Notes under the pieces: model-generated
The model's input: only the letters and a program-made list of their open reading frames with translations
The model's database searches: none
What the model was told of the DNA's origin: nothing
Made by a program: the position numbers and the translations under genes
Shown: positions 27,401 to 35,061 of the stretch, one piece after another
Numbering within the stretch: the first letter of the stretch is position 1
How the letters are laid out: every line of letters begins with the position of its first letter
Assembly (NCBI RefSeq): GCF_003937945.1
Contig: NZ_RSEC01000063.1
Span: forward strand, 1-64,000
Source: Amycolatopsis eburnea
Lineage (GTDB): Bacteria > Actinomycetota > Actinomycetes > Mycobacteriales > Pseudonocardiaceae
Reading direction: 5' to 3'
DNA length: 64,000 nucleotides

Positions 27401-28401
27401 ACCCGCGCACCGGCCTGTTCACCGCCAAGCTGACCGTGACCTACGCGAACGGCGAAGCGGTGACGACCCGGACCTCGGTGAACGTCGGCTGCGTGGTGGC
27501 CGATCCGAGCCCGGTGGTGACGTTGGGCGACAGCATCACGAAGGTGGTCAACCGCAACGCCGGTGGCGGCTGCACGGTGGACGACTTCATCGACGACGAA
27601 GGCGTGTGGACGACGCACGCGGCGTTCGTCAACCACGTCGACCAGGCCACGCAGACGCTGTCCGACCTCGGGGTGCTGAACGACGCCGAGGTGGCCGAGC
27701 TGAACGCGGCCGCGGCGGCGTCGCCGATCGGGACCGCCGGCACCACCGGCTACGAGGCGCTCTTCGACGGCACAGCCGCGTCGCTGCGAGCGTGGGAACA
27801 AGCGCCTTCGGGTCAGTTCACGTTGCAACCCGACGGGTCGATCCGCTCGGCAGGCGGGCTGGGCATGCTGTGGTACGCCCAGCGGCAGTTCGGCGACTTC
27901 TCGGTGAAGGTCCAGTTCAAGGACATCGCCCCCGAGGGGTACCGGGCCAACAGCGGGCTGTTCGTCCGGTTCCCGGACCCGCGGACCCCGCTGGACCAGC
28001 GGCCGCCGGGCAGCTGCGGCACGGTCGGGTCGGCGCGGACGTCGCAGGCGTGGGTGGCCATCTACTGCGGCCACGAGATCCAGATCTACGACGGCGACAC
28101 CGGTGAGCCGCAGAAGACCGGGTCGGTCTACAACTTCGACCCGCGCCCGCTCGACCAGGCGGGTGCCCGGCCGAAGGGCACGTGGAACGAGTACGAGATC
28201 AAGGTCGTCGGGCAGCACTACACGATGATCCGCAACGGCGTGGTGATCAACGAGTTCGACAACACGCCGGGCCAGCAGTCGTCGCGGGCGGGTGACCCGC
28301 CGACCGACCTGCGGCAGTTCGTGAGCGGGTTCATCGGGCTGCAGAACCACAGCGACAACGACCTGATCGAGTTCCGCAACATCCGGGTGCGGCAGCTGTA
28401 G
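24454..28401 (+). CDS. Secreted multidomain ThuA / F5-8C / PQQ-type sugar dehydrogenase / PKD / DUF1080 protein
   Basis: 1315 residues; the ATG at 24454 with GAGG upstream is preferred over 24439. Signal peptide ends near VAQAAS. Order: ThuA-like domain (about 45-150) interrupted by a discoidin/F5-8C-like domain (160-289), ThuA resumed (304-410; WCRDYDGGRSFYTGMG, HLLGALRW), a PQQ-dependent sugar dehydrogenase-like six-bladed propeller (415-940; GEPHGLTIAPDG, EGLLGITLDPKF, GGGMAFDKDGNLYVGSGD, GGKILRIHP, GVRNISRLQIDP, GNHGWPYC), a PKD domain (946-1009; RWEFGDGS), a roughly 80-residue two-Cys module (1010-1093) and a C-terminal DUF1080 / 3-keto-glycoside hydrolase-like lectin fold (1100-1315). 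Likely oxidises and perhaps cleaves extracellular glycosides; the electron acceptor may be the neighbouring copper protein (inference). Confidence 0.9.
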   Translation: MGKRWFGRRGALVLAIGSVLAAGAPLITMPVAQAASAAVNVPVNVLVFHGAAADQKDPVLRAADAIARLGTDNGITVTASSDPAVFNAANLARYRGVVFLSAQGVTLSRDQEGALQAYMKAGGGFLGISDAARAQDSSQWFTGLIGARPVGARPTPEAVASVTASAENPPNETKEKLADNNENTKWLTFANTGWAAYKMATPVAVSSYSLVSANDFPGRDPKNWTLQGSADGSTWVDLDTRTNEVFQERFQTRTFTFANTTVYPNYRLNITANSGEPLIQLADLKLFKDTSTTPPPPEPAPQQAVVDVLDAQHPATAGLPQNWTRTDRWLNWETNPVGTVHTVAQVEEKGYNPGVGANGAFHPISWCRDYDGGRSFYTGMGRTEGSYGEDQFRKHLLGALRWTTGMVRGDCQAGIAANYKVERLTGKNAAGQLDQIGEPHGLTIAPDGKVFYIGKAACPTGPVVSWDDPNVGLGCGTIHQWDPATKKVKLLTTLRVMGNRGSGDELVKNEEGLLGITLDPKFTENGWFYAYWMPHESIDRDKRIGKRTISRFTYDLAKQTIDQATRKDLLSWDVQIHSCCHAGGGMAFDKDGNLYVGSGDNNSSGGSNGYSGNNWTLDYKGLSFQDARRTAGNTNDLGGKILRIHPEPNGTYTIPPGNLFPNGPADKTRPEIYVMGVRNISRLQIDPVHNWMTAGWVGPDASSPSPELGPAKYETATIITEAGNHGWPYCMGNRQPYRDRSSTNAAELTGWYDCDNPVNTSPRNTGLVNLPPIKDNMIWYSPDGGGPVFPKRPGSSIPTYVAADATYTQPYLRGGGQAVMSGPTYHRSLVNTNSGVAWPAYWDNKWFIGDESNSQNRVAVTVDPAGVPTHQPPVFAETFRQIIPGGSGDTRVQSWMDAKFGPDGALYVLDYGNGFFSLDANQKLLKISYTGGAATPAPAATSTMVQNKALTAAFTGSKSGGVSYRWEFGDGSVSTQADPRHTYPRTGLFTAKLTVTYANGEAVTTRTSVNVGCVVADPSPVVTLGDSITKVVNRNAGGGCTVDDFIDDEGVWTTHAAFVNHVDQATQTLSDLGVLNDAEVAELNAAAAASPIGTAGTTGYEALFDGTAASLRAWEQAPSGQFTLQPDGSIRSAGGLGMLWYAQRQFGDFSVKVQFKDIAPEGYRANSGLFVRFPDPRTPLDQRPPGSCGTVGSARTSQAWVAIYCGHEIQIYDGDTGEPQKTGSVYNFDPRPLDQAGARPKGTWNEYEIKVVGQHYTMIRNGVVINEFDNTPGQQSSRAGDPPTDLRQFVSGFIGLQNHSDNDLIEFRNIRVRQL

Positions 28402-28407
28402 CGCGAT

Positions 28408-28433
28408 GGGGGCCGGGCACGCGCCCGGCCCCC
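28408..28433 (+). terminator. GC-rich hairpin after the multidomain gene
   Basis: Perfect 11-bp stem (GGGGGCCGGGC / GCCCGGCCCCC) with a four-base loop, 6 bp after the stop. No U-run follows, so it may be a partial terminator or mRNA-stabilising hairpin before the next gene of the same locus. Confidence 0.6.
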
Positions 28434-28464
28434 GTCCCTCCCATCCCAGGAAGGTTCTCCCGCG

Positions 28465-30285
28465 ATGTCCCCACGACTGATCGCCGTGCTGCTGACGGCT
28501 TTTCTCGCCCTGCTCGGGCTGGCCACCCCCGCGGTGGCGGCGCCGGTCCAGACGCTGACCTGGACCGGGAACAACAGCACCACCGAATACGCGTCCGCGC
28601 CCACCGGCGCGCTGCCCGGCGAGACCACGATCGTCTTCGAGAACAGCGAAGCCACCGGCAACACCACCGGGATGTCGCACACGCTGACGTTCGACACCTC
28701 GACGCCGGGCTACAACCACGACGTCTCGCTCAACATCCTGGCCAACCCGTTCGACCCGCAGAACGGCCGGCACGAGGCGACGGTGACGCTCACGCCGGGC
28801 AAGTACCGGTACTTCTGCACGATCCCCGGCCACAGCGCGATGGTGGGGGAGTTCGTCGTCTCCGACGGCACCGGGGACACCACGCCGCCGGTGGTGACCG
28901 CGGCGGTGGCGGGTGATCGCGACCCGTCGGGGAACTACATCGAGTCGGCGACGGTGTCGCTGACCGCGACCGACGCGGGCTCCGGCGTGGCGTCGGTCGA
29001 GTACCAGCTCGACGGCGGCACGTGGACCGCGTACTCGGCGCCGGTGGTGGTGTCCGCCGTGGGCATGCACATGCTGAACTACCGCGCGACCGACGTCGCC
29101 GGGAACACGTCCGAAGAGGGGATGGCGCACTTCACGATCGTCGAGGGGCAGGGCGACACGACGCCGCCCACGGTCACCGCTTCCCTTTCGGGGGACAAGG
29201 ATCCGTCGGGCAACTACCTCGACGTGGCCACGGTGACCTTGACGGCGACCGACGCCGACTCCGCGGTCGCTTCGGTGGAGTACCAGCTCGACGGCGGCGC
29301 TTGGACGCGCTATTCGGCACCGGTCGCGGTGACGGGTGCCGGTGCGCACATGGTCCACTTCCGGGCGACCGACGCGGCCGGGAACACGTCACCGGAGGGC
29401 ATGTCGAGCTTCACGGTGGTCAAGCGGGACACGACGGCACCGGTCGTCACGGCCGCGGTGGCCGGAACCCAGGACGACGACGGCAGCTACGTCGGCAAGG
29501 CGACGGTCACGGTGACGGCTTCGGACGCCGGGTCCGGGGTCGCCGCGGTGGAGTACAAAGTGGACGGTGGAGCGTGGACCGCCTACGCGGCACCGGTCGC
29601 GGTGACGGCGGTGGGGGCGCACACGGTGGGCTACCGCGCTCGTGACGTCGCCGGCAACGCGTCGGCGGAGGGGTCGGTGGCGTTCACGGTGGTCGCCGGC
29701 GGGGATACCACCGCGCCTTCGGTTGCGTTGCAGGTGACCGGGAAGCAGGACGGGAGCTGGAACTACGTGGGTTCGGCGACGGTCACGGTGCTCGCTTCCG
29801 ACGCGGAGTCCGGGGTGGGCGTCGTGGAGTACAAACTGGACAGTGGGGTGTGGACGCGGTACTCGGCGCCGGTGGCCGTGCCCGCGCTGGGTGCGCACAC
29901 GGTGCGTGCGCGGGCCACGGACATCGCCGGGAACGTCTCGGCGGAGGTGTCCGGTGCGTTCACGGTGGTCGCGGCCGCGCCCCCGCCGGACGCGTGCCCG
30001 AACTCCGACACCCGCGACACGGTGGTGATCGGCGGCGTCGACAGCCAGGTGGAGAACATCGACATCGGCAACGGGTGCACGCTCAACGACGTCATCGACG
30101 AGAACGCGGAGTACGCCTCGCACGACGCCTTCGTGAAGCACGTGAAGGCGGTGACCCAGGAACTGGTGACCAACGGCGTGCTGTCCACGGGCGACCGCAA
30201 CCGCATCGTGACGGCGGCGATCGAGTCCGACATCGGCGGCACCCCGGCGGCCACCGCGAAACCGGACGTGAAGAAGCGCCTGTAG
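28465..30285 (+). CDS. Secreted cupredoxin with four Ig-like (OmpL47-type) repeats and a C-terminal two-Cys module
   Basis: 606 residues. Signal peptide ending AVAAPV. The first domain (about 28-133) is a plastocyanin/azurin-like cupredoxin: a His in GMSHTL, then YFCTIPGHSAMVGEF supplying Cys, His and Met of a type-1 copper site. Four tandem repeats of about 90 residues follow (137-505), each with VEY(Q/K)(L/V)DGG, W(T)xY(S/A)APV and YRATDVAGN-type marks, the bacterial Ig-like/OmpL47 fold. The C-terminal module (511-593) is homologous to the one in the preceding protein. A one-electron carrier on an extended stalk, suited to link the dehydrogenase and the laccase (inference). Confidence 0.9.
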   Translation: MSPRLIAVLLTAFLALLGLATPAVAAPVQTLTWTGNNSTTEYASAPTGALPGETTIVFENSEATGNTTGMSHTLTFDTSTPGYNHDVSLNILANPFDPQNGRHEATVTLTPGKYRYFCTIPGHSAMVGEFVVSDGTGDTTPPVVTAAVAGDRDPSGNYIESATVSLTATDAGSGVASVEYQLDGGTWTAYSAPVVVSAVGMHMLNYRATDVAGNTSEEGMAHFTIVEGQGDTTPPTVTASLSGDKDPSGNYLDVATVTLTATDADSAVASVEYQLDGGAWTRYSAPVAVTGAGAHMVHFRATDAAGNTSPEGMSSFTVVKRDTTAPVVTAAVAGTQDDDGSYVGKATVTVTASDAGSGVAAVEYKVDGGAWTAYAAPVAVTAVGAHTVGYRARDVAGNASAEGSVAFTVVAGGDTTAPSVALQVTGKQDGSWNYVGSATVTVLASDAESGVGVVEYKLDSGVWTRYSAPVAVPALGAHTVRARATDIAGNVSAEVSGAFTVVAAAPPPDACPNSDTRDTVVIGGVDSQVENIDIGNGCTLNDVIDENAEYASHDAFVKHVKAVTQELVTNGVLSTGDRNRIVTAAIESDIGGTPAATAKPDVKKRL

Positions 30286-30301
30286 GAATCTGCCGCGGCC
30301 G

Positions 30302-30347
30302 GTCGTGAGTGTTTAGGGCGGTTAGAACCGCCCTAAACACTCACGAC
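30302..30347. terminator. Perfect 22-bp inverted repeat, bidirectional terminator
   Basis: Arms 30302-30323 and 30326-30347 separated by AG, fully complementary, starting GTCGTGAGTG and ending CACTCACGAC. It fills the gap between convergent genes (stop 30285 on + and stop 30349 on -), the classical place for a bidirectional terminator. Confidence 0.85.
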
Positions 30348-30348
30348 C

Positions 30349-31899
30349 TCAGGAGTACGTCCAGTGGCCGAGCCAGGACTCGCGCCACGCGACCGTCAGT
30401 TCGCTGACGCCGTCGACCCCGGACCGGTCCACCTGGGCCTTCCACGCCTCCTCCACCATCGCGCACAGCTTCGACGCCGGCAGCTCCACGCCGCCCGAAG
30501 CGAACTGGCGCAGGACCGACTTCGGCACCGCCAGCTTCGCCTTCCCGCGGATCACCGACTGCTCGGTCGCGCGGCAGATGAGGTACTCCACCGTGGCCAG
30601 GTCGCCCGCCGACGCGACCTGGCTCAGGGCGCGGTACAGGCAGTCCAGCGGGGCCGCCAGGCCCTGGTGCTGGCGGGCGATCTCCCACGACACCCACACC
30701 GCCAGGCAGTCCGGCATCTGGAACGGCCGGTAGGCGAACGCGGGGCCGGCGAAGGTCTGGTAGTCGGCCGTCGGGTCGGTCGGCGTCGCCGGCGGGTCCT
30801 CCGGGTCCGGGGGCAGGCCGAGGCGCTTGAACAGCTCGCGCAGCAGCTTCTGCGGGCGGGCCGGGGTCGACGGCTCGCCGAGCAGCTTGGTCAGGATGCG
30901 GTTCAGCCGGTCCGCGGCCACGCCGTGGACCGACAGCTGGAGGTGGACGAACGCCACGTCGGACAGCGTCGTGCCGGCGCAGCCGACCACGCCCACCTGC
31001 GGGTAGCGCTGCAGGAACGAGACGATCGCGTGCGTCGAGCCGACGCGGGCCGGGCCGACGAAGGTCACCGGGAGGCAGCTGCCGATGCGCTGGCGGGAGC
31101 GCAGGTCGCCCTTGTACAGCGGGGAAAACTCGCCGTCGGCGTGGGAGACCTCGAACCAGTTGCCCTGCCGGTGCCCGGGCCGCGTGTCGGCGAGCCAGAA
31201 GCTGTAGCCGTGCTTCTCGCACAGCTCGCGGAACCGGTCGGCCAGCTCGAACCGCGCGGCCGCGGACACGTCCCGCAGCGCGATCGCGAACCGGACCGCC
31301 AGCGACGCGCACGGCGACGCGATCTCCTTGCGGGTGCGCAGGTCGTGGTTGCGGGTCTTCACGACCAGCGGCAGCTGCGCCGGGCACTGCAGCGACAGCA
31401 GCGGCGCGTCGATGAACGCGGCCGCGGCGTCGGAGATCTCCCGCACCAGGTCGCGGACGGCGAGGCCGTGCCACTCGCAGACTTCGCGCGCCGCCGGGTC
31501 GATCGAGATCAGGCCTTCGAAGGTCTGCTCGGACTCGTAGATGAACGTCGGGTTCGGCGACGTCGTCTGGTGGAAGACCCAGCCGCCGTCGTTCTCCTCC
31601 GGGCGTTCCGCCGGCTGCCTGCCGTCGACGTGCTCGACGATCTCGGTGCCGTCCAGCGGCTTGCGGGTGCGGGTGCCGATCACGACGCCGGCGCCGTTCG
31701 TGGCCGAGCACAGCGTTTCCAGGAAGACCGCGTCGCCGGCGTTCGCCGTCACCAGGTCGCGCAGGTAGCCGTGGCGCGCCATCGCGTGGTGCACCTCGAA
31801 GTCCACTTTGGTCAGCGGCTGCCGCGCGATTTCGAAACCGGCGCGCGCCAGATCGGCGACGTTGCGCACGGAGACCCGTTGGCCGCGCATCTTCACCAT
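30349..31899 (-). CDS. Protein of unknown function, partner of the upstream membrane protein
   Basis: 516 residues from ATG 31899, which follows a G6 tract and overlaps the upstream stop by seven bases. No signal peptide or transmembrane segment. The N-terminal part (SVRNVADLARAGFEIARQPL, VDFEVHHAMARHGYL) is helical; the middle has alternating strand/helix with GVVGCAGTTLSDVAFVHLQL and WVSWEIARQHQGLAAPL; the rest is helical and basic. No P-loop, kinase, nuclease or protease motif was found. Codon use is like its neighbours. It is translationally coupled to the membrane protein, so the two probably form a complex. I do not recognise the family. Confidence 0.75.
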   Translation of the reverse strand: MVKMRGQRVSVRNVADLARAGFEIARQPLTKVDFEVHHAMARHGYLRDLVTANAGDAVFLETLCSATNGAGVVIGTRTRKPLDGTEIVEHVDGRQPAERPEENDGGWVFHQTTSPNPTFIYESEQTFEGLISIDPAAREVCEWHGLAVRDLVREISDAAAAFIDAPLLSLQCPAQLPLVVKTRNHDLRTRKEIASPCASLAVRFAIALRDVSAAARFELADRFRELCEKHGYSFWLADTRPGHRQGNWFEVSHADGEFSPLYKGDLRSRQRIGSCLPVTFVGPARVGSTHAIVSFLQRYPQVGVVGCAGTTLSDVAFVHLQLSVHGVAADRLNRILTKLLGEPSTPARPQKLLRELFKRLGLPPDPEDPPATPTDPTADYQTFAGPAFAYRPFQMPDCLAVWVSWEIARQHQGLAAPLDCLYRALSQVASAGDLATVEYLICRATEQSVIRGKAKLAVPKSVLRQFASGGVELPASKLCAMVEEAWKAQVDRSGVDGVSELTVAWRESWLGHWTYS

Positions 31900-33866
31900 C
31901 CCCCCGAAGAGTCGAACCGGACATCGGCTTCCAGCGGCCGGCGGCGGTCCCAGGCGCCGGCGCCCGCCCACCGCGGCGCCCCGATGCGCGACAGCGGGAT
32001 CGCCGATTCGCGCCAGGACGCCTGCCCGAACAGCACGAGCGCGGCGAGCACCGGCAGCCCGACCGCGACCGTCAGCGCCACCTGCACGACTTCGCCCCGG
32101 CTCTGCGTCGCGACGGTCGCGGCGAACCCGGCGATGGCCGCGATGCTCAGCTGGACGAGGGCCTGCGGCAGCGTCCCGAGGTAGCCGAGCACGGTGCGGC
32201 GCGGGGGCAGGGACAGGCGGCTGTAGAGGAAACCGGGCAGCAGCAGCAACAGGGTGATCACGGACTGGCCGTCGCCGATGTGCCCGAGCGCCTTGGTGGC
32301 CTCCCGGCCGTACGGCCACGGGCTGCCCACGAGCAGCCACCCGATCACGAACGACACCGTCGCGACGGCGAGCGCGTAGAAGGTCACGTTGAGCGGGCCG
32401 GACTTCGTCGAGTCCCGGAGCACGAGCGTCGCGCGCACCCGGACGTGGTCGCCACGGGTGTCGCGGCCGCCGGAGCGACGCCAGTATGCGCGCGCCTCGT
32501 TGTCGGCGATGCCGTTGACCAGCACGAGGTCCTGGCCGAACTCGCGGTCGGTCAGCTCGCGCGCGGCCTCGCGCAGGTTCGCGGCGGTGAACTCCGGGTG
32601 CCGCCGCAGCGAGTTGTCCAGCTCGTTGGTCCCCGTCCGGACGGCCTCGCCGGTGGTGGCCGCGGCGGCGAGCCGGTGGCAGGCGGGCAGGCTGCGCGGC
32701 GAGAGTTCGACGCCGGACTGGCCTGCCTCCCACTTGCGGCGGCGCAGCAGGTCGGCGAGCCGCCGCAGCACGGTCTGCGCCTGCAGCTCGAGGATCTTGT
32801 GCCGGGCGCCGTCGGCTTCCTGCAGCGGGGCGGCGTCCTGCCGTTCGGCGAGCGACCCGAGGTCTTCGGCGAGGCCTTCGACCTGGTGCTGATCGGCGTC
32901 GGTGGACAGGTACATGCGCGAGATCTCGGCTTCCGGCGCGGTCCGGGCCACCAGGTGGTAGGACTTCAGCGTCGCCGGGATCATGGTCTGGTAGCTCACG
33001 ACGTACCCGCGCCGGCTCGCGGCCAGCCGGCGCCACTGCTCCTTGGCGAGGGGCTGCCGAGCGTCGACGTGCAGCGGCGTTTCGTAGCTGAGCCGGTGTT
33101 CTTCCACGGAATCGTCGAGGGCCACCACGAGCATGTAGTCCCGGACGGCGACGTTCAGCAGGTACGCGTACTCGACCAGCAGCTCGGCACAGCCGTCGAG
33201 GATGCCCAGCGCCAGCTCCCGGCACTGCCGCCCGTACCCGGGCACGGTGCCACCGGACGGCGCCAGCGCGAACTCCTCGTCGGGGTGGTTCCGCTCGGTG
33301 AGCAGCGTCAGCAGCGCCTGCTGGATCAGCCAGCGCGGTTCGTGCACCTGGAACAGGAAGGTGTTCAGCTCGTGCTTGGCGGTCTGGGCGTTCTCGTCGC
33401 TGCCGAGGATCCCGCGCAGCAACCGGTAGAGCCCGGCGGCGACCAGCCGCGACGCCTCGTGCTGCGTGAGCCGCGGCAGCTTCTGGCCCGAGCTGTCGAA
33501 GACGTCGACGGGCGAGACGTCCCGCCGCGGCAGCCGGGCCAGCGGCACCCACAGCGACCGCTGCCGCGCCGGCCGCTCGGTGGCGCGCCCGCCGTGTTCC
33601 TGCCCGATGAGGTCCTGCAGCTGCGCGGTGGCCTGGCGCTGTCCTTCGTCGAGGAGCTTGAGGCTGACGTCGACTTCGGTGCTGCGCCGCGCGGTCCCGT
33701 GCTCGACGACGGTCAGCCGCTCGGTCAGCCGCCGCACGTGGTTGAGCCGCAAGGAGGTGTCGAGGAGCGCGAGCCCGACGGCGGCCCCCTGCCGCGACAG
33801 CCGGGGCGGGGCGCCGGGGATGGGGATCGTTTCGATGGCGTGCCGGAGACTGTCGATGCCGTCCAC
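31893..33866 (-). CDS. Large protein of unknown function with C-terminal membrane segments
   Basis: 657 residues, GTG start. Residues 1-480 are hydrophilic and helix-rich with a conserved-looking GYVVSYQTMIPATLKSYHLV strand region and a later region containing AVRTGTNELDNSLRRHPEF. From about 490 there are four hydrophobic segments (VTFYALAVATVSFVIGWLLV; VITLLLLLPGFLYSRL; VQLSIAAIAGFAATVA; VALTVAVGLPVLAALVLF), so the long N-terminal part is probably cytoplasmic and anchored by its C-terminus. No known domain identified. First gene of a two-gene unit with the 516-residue protein. Confidence 0.75.
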   Translation of the reverse strand: MDGIDSLRHAIETIPIPGAPPRLSRQGAAVGLALLDTSLRLNHVRRLTERLTVVEHGTARRSTEVDVSLKLLDEGQRQATAQLQDLIGQEHGGRATERPARQRSLWVPLARLPRRDVSPVDVFDSSGQKLPRLTQHEASRLVAAGLYRLLRGILGSDENAQTAKHELNTFLFQVHEPRWLIQQALLTLLTERNHPDEEFALAPSGGTVPGYGRQCRELALGILDGCAELLVEYAYLLNVAVRDYMLVVALDDSVEEHRLSYETPLHVDARQPLAKEQWRRLAASRRGYVVSYQTMIPATLKSYHLVARTAPEAEISRMYLSTDADQHQVEGLAEDLGSLAERQDAAPLQEADGARHKILELQAQTVLRRLADLLRRRKWEAGQSGVELSPRSLPACHRLAAAATTGEAVRTGTNELDNSLRRHPEFTAANLREAARELTDREFGQDLVLVNGIADNEARAYWRRSGGRDTRGDHVRVRATLVLRDSTKSGPLNVTFYALAVATVSFVIGWLLVGSPWPYGREATKALGHIGDGQSVITLLLLLPGFLYSRLSLPPRRTVLGYLGTLPQALVQLSIAAIAGFAATVATQSRGEVVQVALTVAVGLPVLAALVLFGQASWRESAIPLSRIGAPRWAGAGAWDRRRPLEADVRFDSSGGW

Positions 33867-33959
33867 ACCACTGAGAGTAGGAGGTGCGGAGCCGTGATAC
33901 GTGCGGACGCCGAATCTTAGGCCGATCGGGGCGGGGAGGCTGGATCTTCGTCTGGTGAG

Positions 33960-34922
33960 CTAAGGGGTGGCGGAGAGGTCTTCCGGCGGGGTCCACAGCG
34001 GCGCGCCGCCGGCCCGCTCGGGCCGCAGCCAGCGGTGCCGCTCGGCGGTTTCGCGGGCGACGCGCAGGAAGTCCCGGACGGGCTCCGGCTCGTCGCCGTC
34101 GCGCCACGCCAGCGACCACGGGTACACCGGCTGCAGTTCCTTCGGCCGGTGCACCGGGAACCCGTGCTCGGGGTAGCGGCGGGCGTAGCTGTCGAATTCG
34201 AGCAGGAACGCGCTGTCGGGCGCCCGGCCGAGGGCGGCGCGGCAGTGGTCGAAGGTGCCGGGGTTGCCCAGCCAGCGCAGGGCGAGCCCGGTGTGCCGGG
34301 CGAACGAGCTCAGGTAGTGGCCGTGCACGTTGTACAGCGCCGTGCCCGGCCCGTCCGCGAAGACCTCGAGGGGCCGCTCGTGCATCGACACCGACGCCCG
34401 GGCCGGGTCGCCGGGCCTGCCGACCAGCCGGAACGGCTCCAGCCGCAGCGGCGTGTGCCGCCAGCCCGCCGGGTACTCGGCCTGCAACGCGGTCGTGACG
34501 CGGAGGATCGCGACGTCGAGGTGGTCGTCGAGCAGCGCGGCGAGCTGGCGGGCGCTGTCCATCTGGCTCTGGACCACCTCGACGCCCGGGTGGGCCGCGA
34601 GGTAGGCGTCGGTGACCACCCGGCTGGTGTCCAGCTCGAAGATGTGCGCGACCCGGAGGCGGTTCGGCGCGGGTTCGCGCAGCATCTGCCCGGCCGTGGC
34701 CAGCAGCTGCCGCGCGAGGTGCAGGAACCGCTCACCGCGCGGTGTCAGGGTGACGTGGCGGCTGTCGCGCACCAGCAGCGGCGCCCCGACCTCGGCCTCG
34801 AGCCGGCGGATCTGCTTGGACAGCGCCGGCTGGCTGATGTACAGCCGGGCGGCGGCCCGGCCGAAGTGGAGCTCGTCGGCGACCGTGACGAAGTACCGCA
34901 CCAGCCTGAGGTCGAGGTCCAT
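33960..34922 (-). CDS. LysR family transcriptional regulator
   Basis: 320 residues. Typical N-terminal winged HTH (LRLVRYFVTVADELHFGRAA, then LYISQPALSKQIRRLE) and a substrate-binding PBP-type-2 domain from about residue 90. Divergent from an alpha/beta-hydrolase gene across 139 bp, the usual LysR arrangement, so it probably activates the hydrolase-SDR pair when it binds their substrate. Confidence 0.92.
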   Translation of the reverse strand: MDLDLRLVRYFVTVADELHFGRAAARLYISQPALSKQIRRLEAEVGAPLLVRDSRHVTLTPRGERFLHLARQLLATAGQMLREPAPNRLRVAHIFELDTSRVVTDAYLAAHPGVEVVQSQMDSARQLAALLDDHLDVAILRVTTALQAEYPAGWRHTPLRLEPFRLVGRPGDPARASVSMHERPLEVFADGPGTALYNVHGHYLSSFARHTGLALRWLGNPGTFDHCRAALGRAPDSAFLLEFDSYARRYPEHGFPVHRPKELQPVYPWSLAWRDGDEPEPVRDFLRVARETAERHRWLRPERAGGAPLWTPPEDLSATP

Positions 34923-35061
34923 CCGGGCCTTCCGCGCGAGGGAGTGGAGCGCCAACGATGCCACTGCGGCTATCGATGCGCACGCACCAGGTCTTGGACG
35001 GCCCGGCCCGGATCGGGTTGGCTCGTGCCGGAGACGCCGTCCCGAAAACCCGGAGGATCCG
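34923..35061. promoter_or_regulatory. Divergent LysR/hydrolase promoter region
   Basis: 139 bp with no gene. GGAGG at 35052-35056 serves the hydrolase. I could not single out a convincing T-N11-A LysR box. Confidence 0.35.

Noticed and set aside
23938-29358. 1806-residue minus-strand open frame opposite the laccase, dehydrogenase and cupredoxin genes
   Set aside because: Arg/Val/His-rich antisense frame with no domain, explained by the GC3 bias of the plus-strand genes, all of which have clear families.
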